Shown in pieces: positions 26,377-40,788 of a stretch of 64,000 bases of DNA (position 1 is the first letter of the stretch; each line of letters opens with the position of its first letter). The DNA is taken from the NCBI GenBank assembly GCA_004297305.1, contig SCTR01000007.1, positions 229,586 through 293,585 on the forward strand, given 5' to 3'. The translations under genes were made by a program, and so were the position numbers. The notes beneath the pieces are model-generated. The model was not told the DNA's origin. It saw only the letters and a program-made list of their open reading frames with translations, and did not search any database. The stretch is from Actinomycetota bacterium (GTDB lineage Bacteria > Actinomycetota > Actinomycetes > S36-B12 > FW305-bin1).

Positions 26377-26742
26377 TCAGCGCCCCGCTGCTCTGCTGGC
26401 ACAGGCCACACACTGCCGGGCTTCCGGCCGGGCGATAAGGCGGTCGGCGGCGATGGGCTGCCGACAGGTCTCGCAGACCCCGTAGTGACCCGCCCTGAGC
26501 CGCTCGACGGCCCGGTCCAGCTCGGCCAGCCGCGTCCGGGAGAGGTCCAGCTGCGCTCGGGCTTGCTCGCGCTCGAAGGCGATCGTCGCGCCCTCCGGAT
26601 CGTGCTCGTCGTCGGCGTTCGAGTCGCGCGCGGCCTCGACGATGCCGTCGACCTCGCGCTGCCGGGCGACGACGTCGGAGCGGACCGCGGCGATCGCCGC
26701 GTCCAGCCGGGCCCGCGGATCCGTCGCCGCCGGGTCGCTCAC
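26377..26742 (-). CDS. DksA/TraR-type C4 zinc-finger protein
   Basis: A 121-residue protein. A coiled-coil-like helical part (residues 10-85, DAAIAAVRSDVVARQREVDGIVEAARD ... ERLRAGHYGVC) leads to a C4 zinc finger: C-E-T-C-R-Q-P-I followed 15 residues later by C-V-A-C. Proteins of this type may bind the RNA polymerase secondary channel, but many small actinobacterial members are uncharacterised. The start at GTG 26742 overlaps the stop of the upstream metallo-hydrolase gene by four bases (GTGA), which argues for that start over 26760. It converges on terC with 16 bases between. Confidence 0.82.
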   Translation of the reverse strand: MSDPAATDPRARLDAAIAAVRSDVVARQREVDGIVEAARDSNADDEHDPEGATIAFEREQARAQLDLSRTRLAELDRAVERLRAGHYGVCETCRQPIAADRLIARPEARQCVACASRAAGR

Positions 26743-27392
26743 CAGCCCCGCTCGCGCCACTGCGCCAGGTGCGGACGCTCGGCGCCCAGCGTCGTGTCGT
26801 TGCCGTGGCCGGGGTACACCCAGGTCTCGTCCGGCAACGCGTCGAACAGCCGGGCGACCACGCCGTCGTACAACGACGCGAACTCGGCGGGGTTCGTGGT
26901 GCGCCCCACGCCGCCCGGGAACAGGCAGTCGCCGGTGAAGACGTGCGGGTGCCCCGTCGGGTCGTCGTACACCAGGGCGATCGAGCCCGGGGTATGGCCG
27001 GTCAGGTGGATCACCCGCAGGGTGACGGCGCCCACCGCGATCTCGTCGCCGTCGCGCACCTCCGTCCGGGTCGCGACCGGGATCTCGGGAGCATCGACGG
27101 GATGGGCCACCGTGCGGGCGCCGGTAGCGGCGACGACCGGCGCGAGGGCCTGCCAGTGGTCCGGGTGCCGGTGGGTCGTCACGACCGTCGCGAGGCCACC
27201 CGCGCCGATCAGGTCCAGTACCCGGCCGGGCTCGGCCGCGGCGTCGATGAGCAGCTGGTCGCCGGAATCCCGGCAGCGCAGCAGGTAGACGTTGTTGTCG
27301 TACGGTCCGACGGCCAGTTTGGAGACCGTCAGCGCGGTCAACTCCCGGACCTGTGCAGGCCCGCCGACGTGGACGGCACCGTGGTACGTCAC
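26739..27392 (-). CDS. Metallo-beta-lactamase-fold hydrolase (glyoxalase II-like)
   Basis: A 217-residue binuclear-zinc hydrolase. The signature HxHxDH appears as TTHRHPDHW (about 70-78), with later ligands in LTGHTPGS, GDCLFPGGVG and PGHGNDTTLG. The layout and size match the glyoxalase II / hydroxyacylglutathione hydrolase-like group found in mycothiol-using actinobacteria, so a thioester of mycothiol is a possible substrate; that is inference. The start is set at GTG 27392 because TAGCCT lies seven bases upstream; the longer open frame to 28076 is antisense to uvrA. Confidence 0.87.
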   Translation of the reverse strand: MTYHGAVHVGGPAQVRELTALTVSKLAVGPYDNNVYLLRCRDSGDQLLIDAAAEPGRVLDLIGAGGLATVVTTHRHPDHWQALAPVVAATGARTVAHPVDAPEIPVATRTEVRDGDEIAVGAVTLRVIHLTGHTPGSIALVYDDPTGHPHVFTGDCLFPGGVGRTTNPAEFASLYDGVVARLFDALPDETWVYPGHGNDTTLGAERPHLAQWRERGW

Positions 27393-27399
27393 CTGCGGC

Positions 27400-27405
27400 A
27401 GGCTA
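27400..27405 (-). promoter_or_regulatory. -10 box (TAGCCT) of the leaderless metallo-hydrolase gene
   Basis: On the minus strand TAGCCT is followed by seven bases and the GTG at 27392. No ribosome binding site is present. Confidence 0.5.
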
Positions 27406-27557
27406 CCCGCTGTCCTGGCGACCGGCCGGCCGCTGTCGGACCCCGCGGTTAGCCTTGGCGTGGCCGCGACGGGTCTGCTTCCCGCCAGCCGCGCGGCCGC
27501 ACCCACCGAGTCCCACCGCACCCACGAGCTTCCCCCCGAGCCCGACAAGGAACCCCT

Positions 27558-30485
<2,928 letters not shown>

Positions 30486-30496
30486 CCGCTCCGCCC

Positions 30497-30538
30497 ACCG
30501 CAGCACGTCCGACGATTACCGCAGCACGTCCGACGATT
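30497..30538 (+). repeat. Perfect 21-bp tandem duplication between uvrA and the Rieske gene
   Basis: The unit starting ACCGCAGCACGT is present twice head to tail (30497-30517 and 30518-30538) without mismatch, within the 65-base gap and just before the AGGAGGA ribosome binding site. Confidence 0.92.
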
Positions 30539-30550
30539 CCAGGAGGACCG

Positions 30551-31114
30551 GTGACCGCACCGTCGACAGCGCCGCCCGCTCCGCCGCTCCCACCGGCCGC
30601 CACCGGGGGCGTGTCACGCCGCGCCGTGCTGGCCGGGGTCTGCGGCGTCTGCGCCACCGGCGCGCTCGCCGCGTGCGGCGGCTCGACCGCGGCCGGCCCC
30701 GCGTCCTCGAGTTCGGCGGCCTCGAGTTCAGCGGCCTCGAGTTCGGCCGGCTCGAGCAGGTCCCCGTCCTCGGCGGGTGCCACATCGTCGTCGGGGACCA
30801 CGTCGAGCGGACCGGCAACGGCGACGGCGAAAGGACTGGTCGCGGTGGCCGACGTCCCGGTCGGCGGTGGGGTCGTGCTCACCGACGCCGAGATCGTCGT
30901 CACGCAGCCGACCGCCGGGACGATCAAGGCCTTCACCGCGGTGTGCACGCACCAGGGGTTCACGGTCGGCCGCGTGCAGGACGGCCAGATCATCTGCCTG
31001 CATCACGGATCCCGCTACGACGCGGCCACCGGCGCGGTCGTGATGGGCCCGGCCCCCCGCGCTCTGGCGGAGATCGCGGTGGCCGTATCCGGCGGTCAGG
31101 TCGTCAAGCAGTAG
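30551..31114 (+). CDS. Exported Rieske [2Fe-2S] protein
   Basis: A 187-residue exported iron-sulfur protein. The signal region has SRRAVLAGVCGVCATGALAAC, combining a twin-arginine motif with a lipobox (LAAC). A Ser/Ala-rich linker of about 50 residues follows. The Rieske domain (about 95-187) binds its cluster through CTHQG (C-x-H) and CLHHGS (C-x2-H), with loop GSRYDAATGAVVMGPAPRAL. This is the small stand-alone Rieske family seen in actinobacteria, expected to be folded with its cluster and exported by Tat, then lipidated; its electron partner is unknown. The GTG start has AGGAGGA five bases upstream. Confidence 0.85.
   Translation: MTAPSTAPPAPPLPPAATGGVSRRAVLAGVCGVCATGALAACGGSTAAGPASSSSAASSSAASSSAGSSRSPSSAGATSSSGTTSSGPATATAKGLVAVADVPVGGGVVLTDAEIVVTQPTAGTIKAFTAVCTHQGFTVGRVQDGQIICLHHGSRYDAATGAVVMGPAPRALAEIAVAVSGGQVVKQ
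30707..30751 (+). repeat. 15-bp in-frame repeat in the Rieske linker
   Basis: Three head-to-tail units beginning TCGAGTTC encode the (S)SSAA-type linker of the Rieske lipoprotein. The first two units differ at one position. Confidence 0.8.
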
Positions 31115-31211
31115 CCGCCCCCGACGCGGCAGACGTCACGCACCAGCAGCTGAACCGGGTTCGTCGGCCAGGCCGGTCACCTCGTCGGGCGTCGCTGTCC
31201 GACGTGCTCAG

Positions 31212-31217
31212 TAGGGT
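31212..31217 (+). promoter_or_regulatory. -10 box (TAGGGT) of leaderless uvrC
   Basis: TAGGGT is followed by six bases and the uvrC GTG. The hexamer is identical to that of coaE. Confidence 0.5.
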
Positions 31218-31223
31218 TTCGGA

Positions 31224-33203
31224 GTGGCCGACCCTTCGAGCTACCGACCGGCGCCGGGGACGATCCCGGACGCCCCGGGGGTCTACCGCTTTCGGGACCC
31301 TCGCGGCCGGGTGGTGTACGTCGGGAAGGCCAAGAGCCTGCGGCAGCGGCTGTCGTCGTACTTCGCCGAGCCGGCGACGCTGCACCCGCGCACCCAGGCC
31401 ATGGTCACCACAGCTGCGGCGGTGGACTGGGTCGTCGTCGACACCGAGGTGGAGGCGCTGCAGCTGGAGTACTCCTGGATCAAGGAGTACGACCCCCGGT
31501 TCAACGTCCGGTACCGCGACGACAAGTCCTATCCCTACCTCGCGGTGACCCTCGGCGAGCCGGTGCCCCGGGTGACCGTGATGCGGGGAGCCAAACGGCC
31601 CGGGGTGCGCTACTTCGGCCCGTACGCGCACGCCTGGGCGATCCGGGAGACCGTCGACCTGCTGCTGCGGGTCTTCCCCGTCCGGACCTGTTCGGCCGGG
31701 GTGTTCAAGCGCGCCGCGCAGGTCGGCCGGCCCTGCCTGCTGGGCTACATCGGCAAGTGCAGTGCGCCGTGCGTGGAGCGGATCAGTGAGGCGGACCATC
31801 GCGCCCTGGCGGAGGACTTCTGCGCCTTCCTGGCCGGCAACACCGCCACCTACCTGCGGCGGATCGAACGACAGATGCGTGAGGCCGCAGCCGAACTCGA
31901 CTACGAGCGGGCCGCGCGGCTGCGCGACGACCTCAAGGCGCTCGACCGGGCCCTGGAACGCACCGCGGTGGTGTTCGGCGACGGCACCGACGCCGACGTC
32001 ATCGCCCTGGCCGACGACCCCTTGGAGGCCGCGGTCCAGGTCTTCCACGTCCGGGGCGGCCGGGTGACCGGACAGCGCGGCTTCGTCGTGGAGAAGGTCG
32101 AGGACGTCGACGCCGGCGACCTGGTCGAGGACCTGTTGCAGCAGCTGTACGGCGGACCGGCCGGCGAGCCGGTCCCGCGGGAGGTGCTGGTCTCGCAGCT
32201 CCCCGGCGACCCGGCCCTGGCCGGCGCCTGGCTGGACAGCCTGCGCGGCTCGCACGTCGACCTGCGAGTACCGCAGCGGGGCGACAAGCGTGCCCTGCTG
32301 GAAACGGTGGCGCGCAACGCATCCCAGGCGTTGACGCTGCACAAGACCAAGCGCGCCGGCGACCTCACGGCTCGCAGCCAGGCATTGCAGGAACTGCAGG
32401 AAGCGCTGGACCTGCGAGAGGCGCCCCTGCGGATCGAGTGCTACGACGTGTCCAACCTGCAGGGCACCGACGTCGTGGCGTCGATGGTGGTGTTCGAGGA
32501 CGGCCTGGCACGCAAGTCCGAGTACCGCCGGTTCGCGATCAAGAACGTCGAGGGCCAGGACGACGTCCGGGCGCTCGCGGAGGTGCTGACCCGCCGGTTC
32601 CGGCGCTACCTCGAGGAGCAGTCCGACGACGGCGGCCCCGACTTCGGGCTGGACGCCGACAGCGGCCGGCCTCGCAAGTTCGCCTACCCGCCCCAGCTGG
32701 TCGTCGTCGACGGCGGCCCGCCCCAGGTAGCCGCCGCGCGTCGCGCGATGGACGCACTCGGCATCGACGACATCGCGGTGTGCGGCCTGGCCAAGCGGCT
32801 GGAGGAGGTATGGCTGCCCGGTGAGGCGGACCCGATCGTGCTGCCGCGGTCCAGTGAAGGTCTGTATCTGCTGCAACGGGTCCGGGATGAGGCGCACCGG
32901 TTCGCCATCGCCTACCACCGGCAGCGCCGATCGGCCCGGCTCACCCGCAGCGTGCTGGACGACATCCCGGGTCTCGGGTCGGTCCGCAAGGCGGCCCTGC
33001 TGCGGGAGTTCGGTTCGCTGCGACGGCTCCGGCAGGCATCGGTGGCGCAGATCGCCGCGGTCCCCGGAGTCGGTCCGGCCACGGCGACCGCCGTCCTGGC
33101 CGCTCTGACCGACGCGTCACCCGACCGGGCCGTCAACCTGACGACCGGCGAGGTCCTCGGCGACGATGACCGGGTGCACCCGGTGACCGGAGCAGGATCG
33201 TGA
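31224..33203 (+). CDS. uvrC: Excinuclease ABC subunit C
   Basis: A 659-residue dual-incision nuclease. The N-terminal GIY-YIG domain reads [25 protein letters not shown]; a Cys-rich region ([28 protein letters not shown]) follows, then a UVR motif ([20 protein letters not shown]) that binds UvrB. The C-terminal RNase H-like nuclease has [24 protein letters not shown] and [10 protein letters not shown] with the catalytic Asp residues. The tandem helix-hairpin-helix end is [21 protein letters not shown] ... [15 protein letters not shown]. The stop overlaps the rapZ start by four bases. Confidence 0.96.
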   Translation: MADPSSYRPAPGTIPDAPGVYRFRDPRGRVVYVGKAKSLRQRLSSYFAEPATLHPRTQAMVTTAAAVDWVVVDTEVEALQLEYSWIKEYDPRFNVRYRDDKSYPYLAVTLGEPVPRVTVMRGAKRPGVRYFGPYAHAWAIRETVDLLLRVFPVRTCSAGVFKRAAQVGRPCLLGYIGKCSAPCVERISEADHRALAEDFCAFLAGNTATYLRRIERQMREAAAELDYERAARLRDDLKALDRALERTAVVFGDGTDADVIALADDPLEAAVQVFHVRGGRVTGQRGFVVEKVEDVDAGDLVEDLLQQLYGGPAGEPVPREVLVSQLPGDPALAGAWLDSLRGSHVDLRVPQRGDKRALLETVARNASQALTLHKTKRAGDLTARSQALQELQEALDLREAPLRIECYDVSNLQGTDVVASMVVFEDGLARKSEYRRFAIKNVEGQDDVRALAEVLTRRFRRYLEEQSDDGGPDFGLDADSGRPRKFAYPPQLVVVDGGPPQVAAARRAMDALGIDDIAVCGLAKRLEEVWLPGEADPIVLPRSSEGLYLLQRVRDEAHRFAIAYHRQRRSARLTRSVLDDIPGLGSVRKAALLREFGSLRRLRQASVAQIAAVPGVGPATATAVLAALTDASPDRAVNLTTGEVLGDDDRVHPVTGAGS

Positions 33204-34066
33204 CCGCGCCCGACCTCGAACTCGTGCTGCTCACCGGGATGTCCGGTGCCGGCCGCAGCACCGCGGCCCGGGCGCTGGAGGACCTCGGCTGGTTCGTCGT
33301 GGACAACCTGCCGCCGTCGATGCTGACGACCCTGGTCGACCTCATGGCCACCCGCAGCGACGTGGCCCGGCTCGCAGTCGTGGTCGACGCCCGCGGGGGG
33401 GTGTTCTTCGACGCGCTGCAGCACGCGCTGGACGGGGTCAGGGCCCGCCAGGTCGACCTGCGGATCCTGTTCCTGGAGGCCGCCGACGAGGTCCTGGTCC
33501 GGCGGTTCGAGAGCAGCCGACGGCCGCATCCGTTGCAGGGCAATGGCAGGCTGCTCGACGGTCTCGCCATCGAGCGCAGCCTGGTGGCCGAGCTGCGCGG
33601 CTCGGCGGACCTCGTGATCGACACCTCGACGCTGAACGTCCACGACCTGCGCCGCAAGGTGGACGCCGCGTTCCACGACGTCGAGCGGATCCAGTTGCGC
33701 GCCACCGTCATCTCGTTCGGCTTCAAGTACGGCATCCCGGTCGACGCCGACCTGGTGGCCGACGTCCGCTTCCTGCCCAACCCGCACTGGGTCCCGCAGT
33801 TGCGGCCCCACACCGGCCTGGACGCCGACGTCAACGACTACGTCCTCGACGACCCGGCTGCCCGGATGTTCCTGGACCGGTACACGCAACTGCTCGACCT
33901 CGTCGCCGACGGCTATCTGCGGGAAGGCAAGCGGTACGTGACCGTCGCCGTCGGGTGCACCGGTGGCAAGCACCGCAGCGTCGCGATGGCCGAGAACCTC
34001 GCCGTACGGCTGGTCAAGGCCGGCGTGGAAACGCTGGTGCTGCACCGCGATCTGGGGACGGAGTGA
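33200..34066 (+). CDS. rapZ: RNase adapter/nucleotide-binding protein RapZ (YvcJ)
   Basis: A 288-residue P-loop protein. Walker A is [22 protein letters not shown], with Arg in place of the usual Lys, as in many actinobacterial members. Further marks are [34 protein letters not shown] and the C-terminal [22 protein letters not shown]. In E. coli RapZ senses glucosamine-6-phosphate and guides small-RNA decay; the actinobacterial role is not settled. The uvrC-rapZ-yvcK-whiA order is conserved across the phylum. It overlaps uvrC by four bases and yvcK by four. Confidence 0.93.
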   Translation: MTAPDLELVLLTGMSGAGRSTAARALEDLGWFVVDNLPPSMLTTLVDLMATRSDVARLAVVVDARGGVFFDALQHALDGVRARQVDLRILFLEAADEVLVRRFESSRRPHPLQGNGRLLDGLAIERSLVAELRGSADLVIDTSTLNVHDLRRKVDAAFHDVERIQLRATVISFGFKYGIPVDADLVADVRFLPNPHWVPQLRPHTGLDADVNDYVLDDPAARMFLDRYTQLLDLVADGYLREGKRYVTVAVGCTGGKHRSVAMAENLAVRLVKAGVETLVLHRDLGTE

Positions 34067-35055
34067 GCGCGCGGACCCACCGCGACGCGCCTGGCTCGGG
34101 ACCCCGTGTCGTGGCGCTCGGCGGCGGGCACGGCCTCGCGGTCAGTCTGCGGGCGCTGCGCCGCGTCACCGACCGGCTGACCGCCGTGGTCGGCGTCGCC
34201 GACAACGGCGGTTCCAGCGGCCGGCTGCGCGAGGAGTTCGGGGTGCTGCCCCCAGGCGACCTGCGGATGGCGCTGGCGGCGCTGTGCGGCGACGACTCGT
34301 GGGGGCGGACCTGGGCCCGCGTCGTGCAGCACCGGTTCACCGGTGACGGCGACCTCGCCGGCCATTCGCTGGGCAACCTGCTCATCACCGCGTTGTGGGA
34401 GCAGACCGCAGACCCGGTCGCCGGTCTGGACTGGGTCGCCGCGCTGCTCGGCGCCCACGGCCGCGTCCTGCCGCTGTCCACGGTGCCGCTGGAGATCGTG
34501 GCCGACGTCCGCGGCACGCGGCCGGATCGGCCGGCCGAGGTGGTCGAGGTCCGCGGTCAGGTGCAGGTCGCGACCACCGCGGGCGAGGTCGTGGCGTTGC
34601 GGCTGCAACCGGACCGGCCGCCCGGCTGCCCGGAAGCTGTCCAGGCGGTGGAGCAGGCCGACGTCGTGGTGCTGGGCCCGGGCTCCTGGTTCACCAGCGT
34701 GCTGCCGCACCTGCTGGTGCCGGAGATCGGCGAGGCGCTCGTCCGGTCGACCGCCACGCGGATCCTGGTGCTCAACCTGGGTGAACAGGTGGGAGAGACG
34801 TCCGGCTTCGCCCCGGAGACCCACCTGGAGGTCCTGGCCGCCCAGTTTCCCGACGTCAAGATCGACACCGTGCTGGCCGACCGCGCCCAGGTGCCCGATG
34901 TCGCGGCCCTGCAGGCCGCCTGCAGCGGGGTCGGGGCGACGCTGGTGCTGGAGCGACTGGCCGACTCCCGCGACGCGTCCCGTCACGACCCGGATCTGCT
35001 CGCCGCCGCATTCGGTGACGTGCTCGACCGTGGCAGGATCGCGCCATGGCGATGA
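34063..35055 (+). CDS. yvcK: Gluconeogenesis factor YvcK/CofD-like
   Basis: A 330-residue protein of the YvcK (CuvA) family, related to 2-phospho-L-lactate transferase CofD but lacking F420-gene context. The N-terminal signature is [44 protein letters not shown]. It is followed by [29 protein letters not shown] and [23 protein letters not shown]. YvcK proteins bind UDP-sugars and link carbon metabolism to cell-wall synthesis. GTG 34063 (GTGA overlap with the rapZ stop) is chosen over upstream in-frame codons. The end overlaps whiA by ten bases. Confidence 0.92.
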   Translation: MSARTHRDAPGSGPRVVALGGGHGLAVSLRALRRVTDRLTAVVGVADNGGSSGRLREEFGVLPPGDLRMALAALCGDDSWGRTWARVVQHRFTGDGDLAGHSLGNLLITALWEQTADPVAGLDWVAALLGAHGRVLPLSTVPLEIVADVRGTRPDRPAEVVEVRGQVQVATTAGEVVALRLQPDRPPGCPEAVQAVEQADVVVLGPGSWFTSVLPHLLVPEIGEALVRSTATRILVLNLGEQVGETSGFAPETHLEVLAAQFPDVKIDTVLADRAQVPDVAALQAACSGVGATLVLERLADSRDASRHDPDLLAAAFGDVLDRGRIAPWR

Positions 35056-36029
35056 CGTCGACGGTGAAGGACGAACTGAGCCGCCTCGAGATCACCAAGC
35101 CCTGCTGCCGCAAGGCCGAGGTCTCCGCGGTGCTTCGCTTCGCCGGCGGTCTTCACATCGTGGGCGGCCGCATCGTCATCGAGGCCGAGGTCGACACCGG
35201 GGCGACCGCCCGCCGGCTGCGCAAGGACATCGGCGAGGTGTTCGGCCAGACCAGTGACCTTGCGGTGGTGCACCCCAACGGCCTACGCAAGGGCAACCGC
35301 TACCTGGTGCGGGTAGTGGCCGACGGCGAGGCGTTGGCGCGGCAGACCGGACTGGTGGACGCCAGCGGCCGGCCGGTGCGCGGCCTGCCGCCGCACGTGG
35401 TGGCCGGGTCGGTGTGCGACGCGATCGCGGCGTGGCGCGGCGCCTTCCTCGCCCACGGCTCGCTGACCGAACCGGGCCGCTCCTCGGCGCTGGAGATCAC
35501 CTGCCCCGGTCCGGAGGCCGCGCTGGCGCTGGTCGGCGCCGCGCGCCGGATGGGTATCGCCGCCAAGGCCCGGGAGGTCCGCGGTGTCGACCGGGTGGTG
35601 ATCCGCGACGGCGACGCGATCGCCGCGGTGCTGACGCGGCTGGGTGCCCACGAGTCGGTGCTGGCCTGGGAGGAGCGGCGGATGCGCCGCGAGGTCCGCG
35701 CGACCGCCAACCGGCTGGCCAACTTCGACGACGCGAACCTGCGCCGCTCCGCGCGTGCCGCCGTCGCCGCGGGTGCCCGGGTGCAGCGAGCCCTGGAGAT
35801 CCTCGGCGACGACGTCCCCACCCACCTGGCCGTGGCCGGCCAGCTGCGGATCGAACACAAGCAGGCCAGCCTCGAGGAACTCGGCGCGCTGTCCGATCCG
35901 CCGATGACCAAGGACGCCATCGCCGGCCGGATCCGCCGGCTGCTTGCCCTGGCCGACAAGCGTGCCGAGGACCTCGGCATCCCCAACACGGAGTCGGGGC
36001 TCACTCCCGAGATGCTCGAAGTTCCGTGA
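35046..36029 (+). CDS. whiA: Sporulation/cell-division regulator WhiA
   Basis: A 327-residue WhiA. The N-terminal LAGLIDADG-like domain begins [35 protein letters not shown]. The C-terminal helix-turn-helix contains [38 protein letters not shown]. In Streptomyces WhiA works with WhiB to start sporulation septation; homologues persist in non-sporulating actinobacteria. The start ATG 35046 lies inside the end of yvcK; ATG 35052 is an alternative start two codons on. CAGGAT six bases upstream resembles a weak leaderless -10. Confidence 0.95.
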   Translation: MAMTSTVKDELSRLEITKPCCRKAEVSAVLRFAGGLHIVGGRIVIEAEVDTGATARRLRKDIGEVFGQTSDLAVVHPNGLRKGNRYLVRVVADGEALARQTGLVDASGRPVRGLPPHVVAGSVCDAIAAWRGAFLAHGSLTEPGRSSALEITCPGPEAALALVGAARRMGIAAKAREVRGVDRVVIRDGDAIAAVLTRLGAHESVLAWEERRMRREVRATANRLANFDDANLRRSARAAVAAGARVQRALEILGDDVPTHLAVAGQLRIEHKQASLEELGALSDPPMTKDAIAGRIRRLLALADKRAEDLGIPNTESGLTPEMLEVP

Positions 36030-37124
<1,095 letters not shown>

Positions 37125-37132
37125 GCGCCGGG

Positions 37133-38338
<1,206 letters not shown>

Positions 38339-38343
38339 CGCGC

Positions 38344-39138
38344 GTGGCCGCTGTCGTACGCCGCCCCCTGATGGCCGGCAACTGGAAGATGAACCTGAAC
38401 CACCTCGAGGCCATCGCCTTGGTCCAGAAGCTGGCCTACGCGTTGTCCAAGGACGACCTGGCGGCCGTCGAGGTCGCGGTGCTGCCGCCGTTCACCGACC
38501 TGCGGTCGGTGCAGACGCTGGTCACCGGCGACAAGTACGACCTCGCGTACGGCGGGCAGGACCTGTCCCGTCACCCGTCCGGTGCGTACACCGGCGAGGT
38601 CTCCGGTTCGATGCTGGCCAAGCTCGGCTGCACGTACGTCGTGGTCGGGCACAGCGAGCGGCGGCAGTACCACGGCGAGGACGACGCCGTGGTGGCCGCC
38701 AAGGTCGCCGCGGCGCTGGGTCACGGCCTCACCCCGATCCTCTGCGTCGGCGAGGGGCTGGACGTGCGGCAGGCCGGCGATCACGTGACGCACACGCTGG
38801 CCCAGCTGGACGCCGCCCTGGCCGAGACGACCGCCGAGCAGGCCGCGACGATCGTCGTGGCCTACGAGCCGGTCTGGGCCATCGGCACCGGCGAGGTCGC
38901 GACGCCGGCCGACGCCCAGGAGGTGTGCGGTGCGATCCGCGGTCGGCTGGCCGAGCGATTCGGGCCCGGCGTCGGTGACGCCGTTCGCGTCCTGTACGGC
39001 GGCTCGGTGAAGTCGTCCAACGTCGCATCGATCATGGCGGAGGCCGACGTCGACGGGGCGCTGGTCGGCGGGGCCAGCCTCGATCCGGCCGAGTTCGTCG
39101 CGATCTGCCGCTTCCAGCAGCTGGTCGCGGGGAGCTGA
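38344..39138 (+). CDS. tpiA: Triosephosphate isomerase
   Basis: A 264-residue TIM barrel. Catalytic residues are recognisable as Lys in MAGNWKMN, His in [14 protein letters not shown], Glu in [13 protein letters not shown], and the phosphate-gripping loops [11 protein letters not shown] and [17 protein letters not shown] 38344 is five bases after the pgk stop, so the glycolytic genes are translationally linked. A second reading from 37816 is a shadow of pgk. Confidence 0.96.
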   Translation: MAAVVRRPLMAGNWKMNLNHLEAIALVQKLAYALSKDDLAAVEVAVLPPFTDLRSVQTLVTGDKYDLAYGGQDLSRHPSGAYTGEVSGSMLAKLGCTYVVVGHSERRQYHGEDDAVVAAKVAAALGHGLTPILCVGEGLDVRQAGDHVTHTLAQLDAALAETTAEQAATIVVAYEPVWAIGTGEVATPADAQEVCGAIRGRLAERFGPGVGDAVRVLYGGSVKSSNVASIMAEADVDGALVGGASLDPAEFVAICRFQQLVAGS

Positions 39139-39213
39139 TCCGGTGCCGGTGTCGCGTATCCTCGCCACGTTGCCGGGAGTTGCCCGGCGACGGCCGACGA
39201 CGACCGGGAGCGG

Positions 39214-39465
39214 GTGCCTGCAGTGACGGTGGTGCTGGAAATCCTCCTGGTCATCACCAGTCTGCTGTTGGTGCTGCTGGTGCTGCTGCACCGCGGCAAG
39301 GGCGGTGGCCTGTCGGACATGTTCGGTGGCGGGATCAGCACGTCGGTCGGCGGTTCCTCCGTCGCCGAGCGCAACCTCGACCGGATCACGGTCGCCGTGG
39401 GGCTGGTCTGGGCCGCCGACATCGTGGCCCTGGGCCTGCTGCTGAAGGCCAACGTCACCGGCTGA
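39214..39465 (+). CDS. secG: Preprotein translocase subunit SecG
   Basis: An 83-residue two-helix membrane protein of the SecYEG channel. Helix one (VVLEILLVITSLLLVLLVLLH) is followed by the conserved RGKGGGLSDMFGGG loop with SVGGSSVAERNLDRIT, then helix two (VAVGLVWAADIVALGLLLKA). The start is GTG 39214; GTG 39223 is an alternative. A TATCCT box at about 39158 could be its promoter. The tpiA-secG-rbpA order is typical for actinobacteria. Confidence 0.93.
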   Translation: MPAVTVVLEILLVITSLLLVLLVLLHRGKGGGLSDMFGGGISTSVGGSSVAERNLDRITVAVGLVWAADIVALGLLLKANVTG

Positions 39466-39520
39466 ACGCCGTCGAGGTCGACCGCCGGGCGAGGCCCGGC
39501 GACGAGGAGAGGAGCCGGAC

Positions 39521-39859
39521 GTGGCCGGTGGAAGCGCAATTCGCGGGAGCCGCGTCGGTGCCGGTCCCATGGGGGAGGCCGAGCGGGGCGATGCCGCACC
39601 CCGGCTCCGGGTGTCGTTCTGGTGCGCCAAGGGTCACGAGACCCGGCCGAGCTTCGCCTCGGACGCCGCCGTCCCGGACTCCTGGGACTGCCCGCGTTGC
39701 GGCTGGCCGGCCGGCCAGGACGAGCACAACCCGCCGTCGCCGCCGAAGATCGAGCCGTACAAGACACACCTGGCGTACGTGAAGGAGCGACGCTCCCACG
39801 ACGACGGCGAGGCGATCCTCACCGAGGCACTCGAGCGGCTCCGGGCCGTCCGCCCCTGA
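39521..39859 (+). CDS. rbpA: RNA polymerase-binding protein RbpA
   Basis: A 112-residue RbpA, an actinobacterial transcription factor that binds the RNA polymerase beta' subunit and sigma and stabilises the open complex. The N-terminal tail (GGSAIRGSRVGAGPMGEAERG) is followed by the core VSFWCAKGHETRPSFA ... PDSWDCPRCGWPAG, with Cys and His residues of a zinc-type site. The C-terminal basic linker and sigma-interaction helix are KTHLAYVKERRSHDDGEAILTEALERLR. The GTG start has GAGGAGAGGAG upstream. It converges on pgl across a duplicated sequence. Confidence 0.95.
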   Translation: MAGGSAIRGSRVGAGPMGEAERGDAAPRLRVSFWCAKGHETRPSFASDAAVPDSWDCPRCGWPAGQDEHNPPSPPKIEPYKTHLAYVKERRSHDDGEAILTEALERLRAVRP

Positions 39860-39860
39860 C

Positions 39861-39930
39861 GTCGCGCCCCCTCAGGGGGAGGCAGGCCGCGGCAGGTCGC
39901 GCCCGGTCAGGGGGACGCCGGCCGCGGCAG
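39861..39930. repeat. 35-bp tandem duplication at the pgl 3' end
   Basis: Copies at 39861-39895 and 39896-39930 match at 31 of 35 positions. The inner copy holds the last codons (LPRPASP) and stop of pgl; the outer copy, on the minus strand, would encode the same LPRPASP plus stop. It is therefore a duplicated gene end including its stop codon. Confidence 0.88.
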
Positions 39931-40698
39931 GGTCCGCGGGATCAGCCGCGCTGCCGCGGCGTCCAGCAGGGCCAGCGTCCGCACGGCGCCCCGCGCGCCG
40001 GCCGCCGGCACCTGGAACTCGCCGGCGTCCGCCGACAGCGCCAACCGCATCGCGGTGGCCTTCGACTCACCGGCGGCCAGCAGCCAGACCTCCGCGGCTG
40101 CCCGGATGCTGGGTGCGGTCAGCGTGATCCGGGTCGGTGGCGGCTTCGGCGCCCCGTGCACGGCGCAGACCGAACGGGTGTCGTGCAACGCCGGCAGCTC
40201 GGGAAACAGCGACGCCACGTGGGCATCCGGGCCCACCCCGAGCAGCAGGACGTCGAACCGGGGGACCGGCGCTTGGTCGCCGCCGCCCGACGCGACCGCG
40301 GCGGCCCGCAGGAGCTCGGCGTACCGCGCCGCTGCCGCCGCGACGTCGTCACCGTCCGGACCGTCGCTGGCCGGCATCGGGTGAACCCGCTGCGGCGCGA
40401 CACCCACGTGGTCCAGCAGCGCCGAGCGCGCGCCGGTCTCGTTGCGGTCCGGATGGCCGGCCGGCAGGAACCGCTCGTCGCCCCACCAGACCTCGACCCG
40501 GCTCCAGTCGACGGCGTCGCTGGCGGCGGTGTCGCGTACGGCGGCGAGCGTCGCCGTACCGATGCCACCGCCAGTCAGCACCACGTGGGCGACCTCGCGC
40601 GCCGCCTGCGCCTCGACGAGGCTCACGACGAGCCGGCCGGCCGCCGCTGCGGCCAGCTCGGCGGCGTCGTGGAAGACCACGACCTCGGGCACGCTCAT
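39907..40698 (-). CDS. pgl: 6-phosphogluconolactonase
   Basis: A 263-residue lactonase of the oxidative pentose phosphate pathway (DevB/SOL family). Recognisable parts are VVFHDAAELAAAAAGRL, HVVLTGGGIGTATLAAV, VEVWWGDERFLPAGHPDRNE, RVHPMPASDGPD and VLLLGVGPDAHVASLFPEL, then ITLTAPSIRAAAEVWLLAAGESKA. The ATG at 40698 overlaps the stop of a 16-codon mini-ORF (ATGA), which in turn overlaps opcA the same way. It is last in tkt-tal-zwf-opcA-pgl. Confidence 0.94.
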   Translation of the reverse strand: MSVPEVVVFHDAAELAAAAAGRLVVSLVEAQAAREVAHVVLTGGGIGTATLAAVRDTAASDAVDWSRVEVWWGDERFLPAGHPDRNETGARSALLDHVGVAPQRVHPMPASDGPDGDDVAAAAARYAELLRAAAVASGGGDQAPVPRFDVLLLGVGPDAHVASLFPELPALHDTRSVCAVHGAPKPPPTRITLTAPSIRAAAEVWLLAAGESKATAMRLALSADAGEFQVPAAGARGAVRTLALLDAAAARLIPRTLPRPASP

Positions 40699-40745
40699 CG
40701 GCCGGCGCCCGACGCGGCCGGCTCGTCGGCCCCCAGCTCGGTCAT
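40695..40745 (-). CDS. Mini-ORF relaying opcA to pgl (16 aa)
   Basis: The ORF MTELGADEPAASGAGR starts at an ATG that overlaps the opcA stop (ATGA, 40742-40745) and stops in the pgl start (ATGA, 40695-40698). It arose by a 47-bp tandem duplication of the opcA/pgl junction, as opcA itself ends LTELGADEPATTGASG. Before duplication opcA probably overlapped pgl directly. It most likely serves only to pass terminating ribosomes on to pgl. Confidence 0.55.
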   Translation of the reverse strand: MTELGADEPAASGAGR

Positions 40746-40788
40746 CCGCTGGCCCCCGTCGTGGCGGGCTCGTCGGCCCCCAGCTCGG
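40695..40788 (-). repeat. 47-bp duplication of the opcA/pgl junction
   Basis: Copy one is 40695-40741 and copy two 40742-40788. A 25-base core (40720-40744 and 40767-40791) is identical and the rest differs at a few positions. Both copies include the TCAT (ATGA) overlap. Confidence 0.9.

Noticed and set aside
39867..39879. CCCCC-TCA-GGGGG as a bidirectional terminator for rbpA and pgl
   Set aside because: The stem is only five base pairs and there is no T-run; it is a by-product of the 35-bp duplication.
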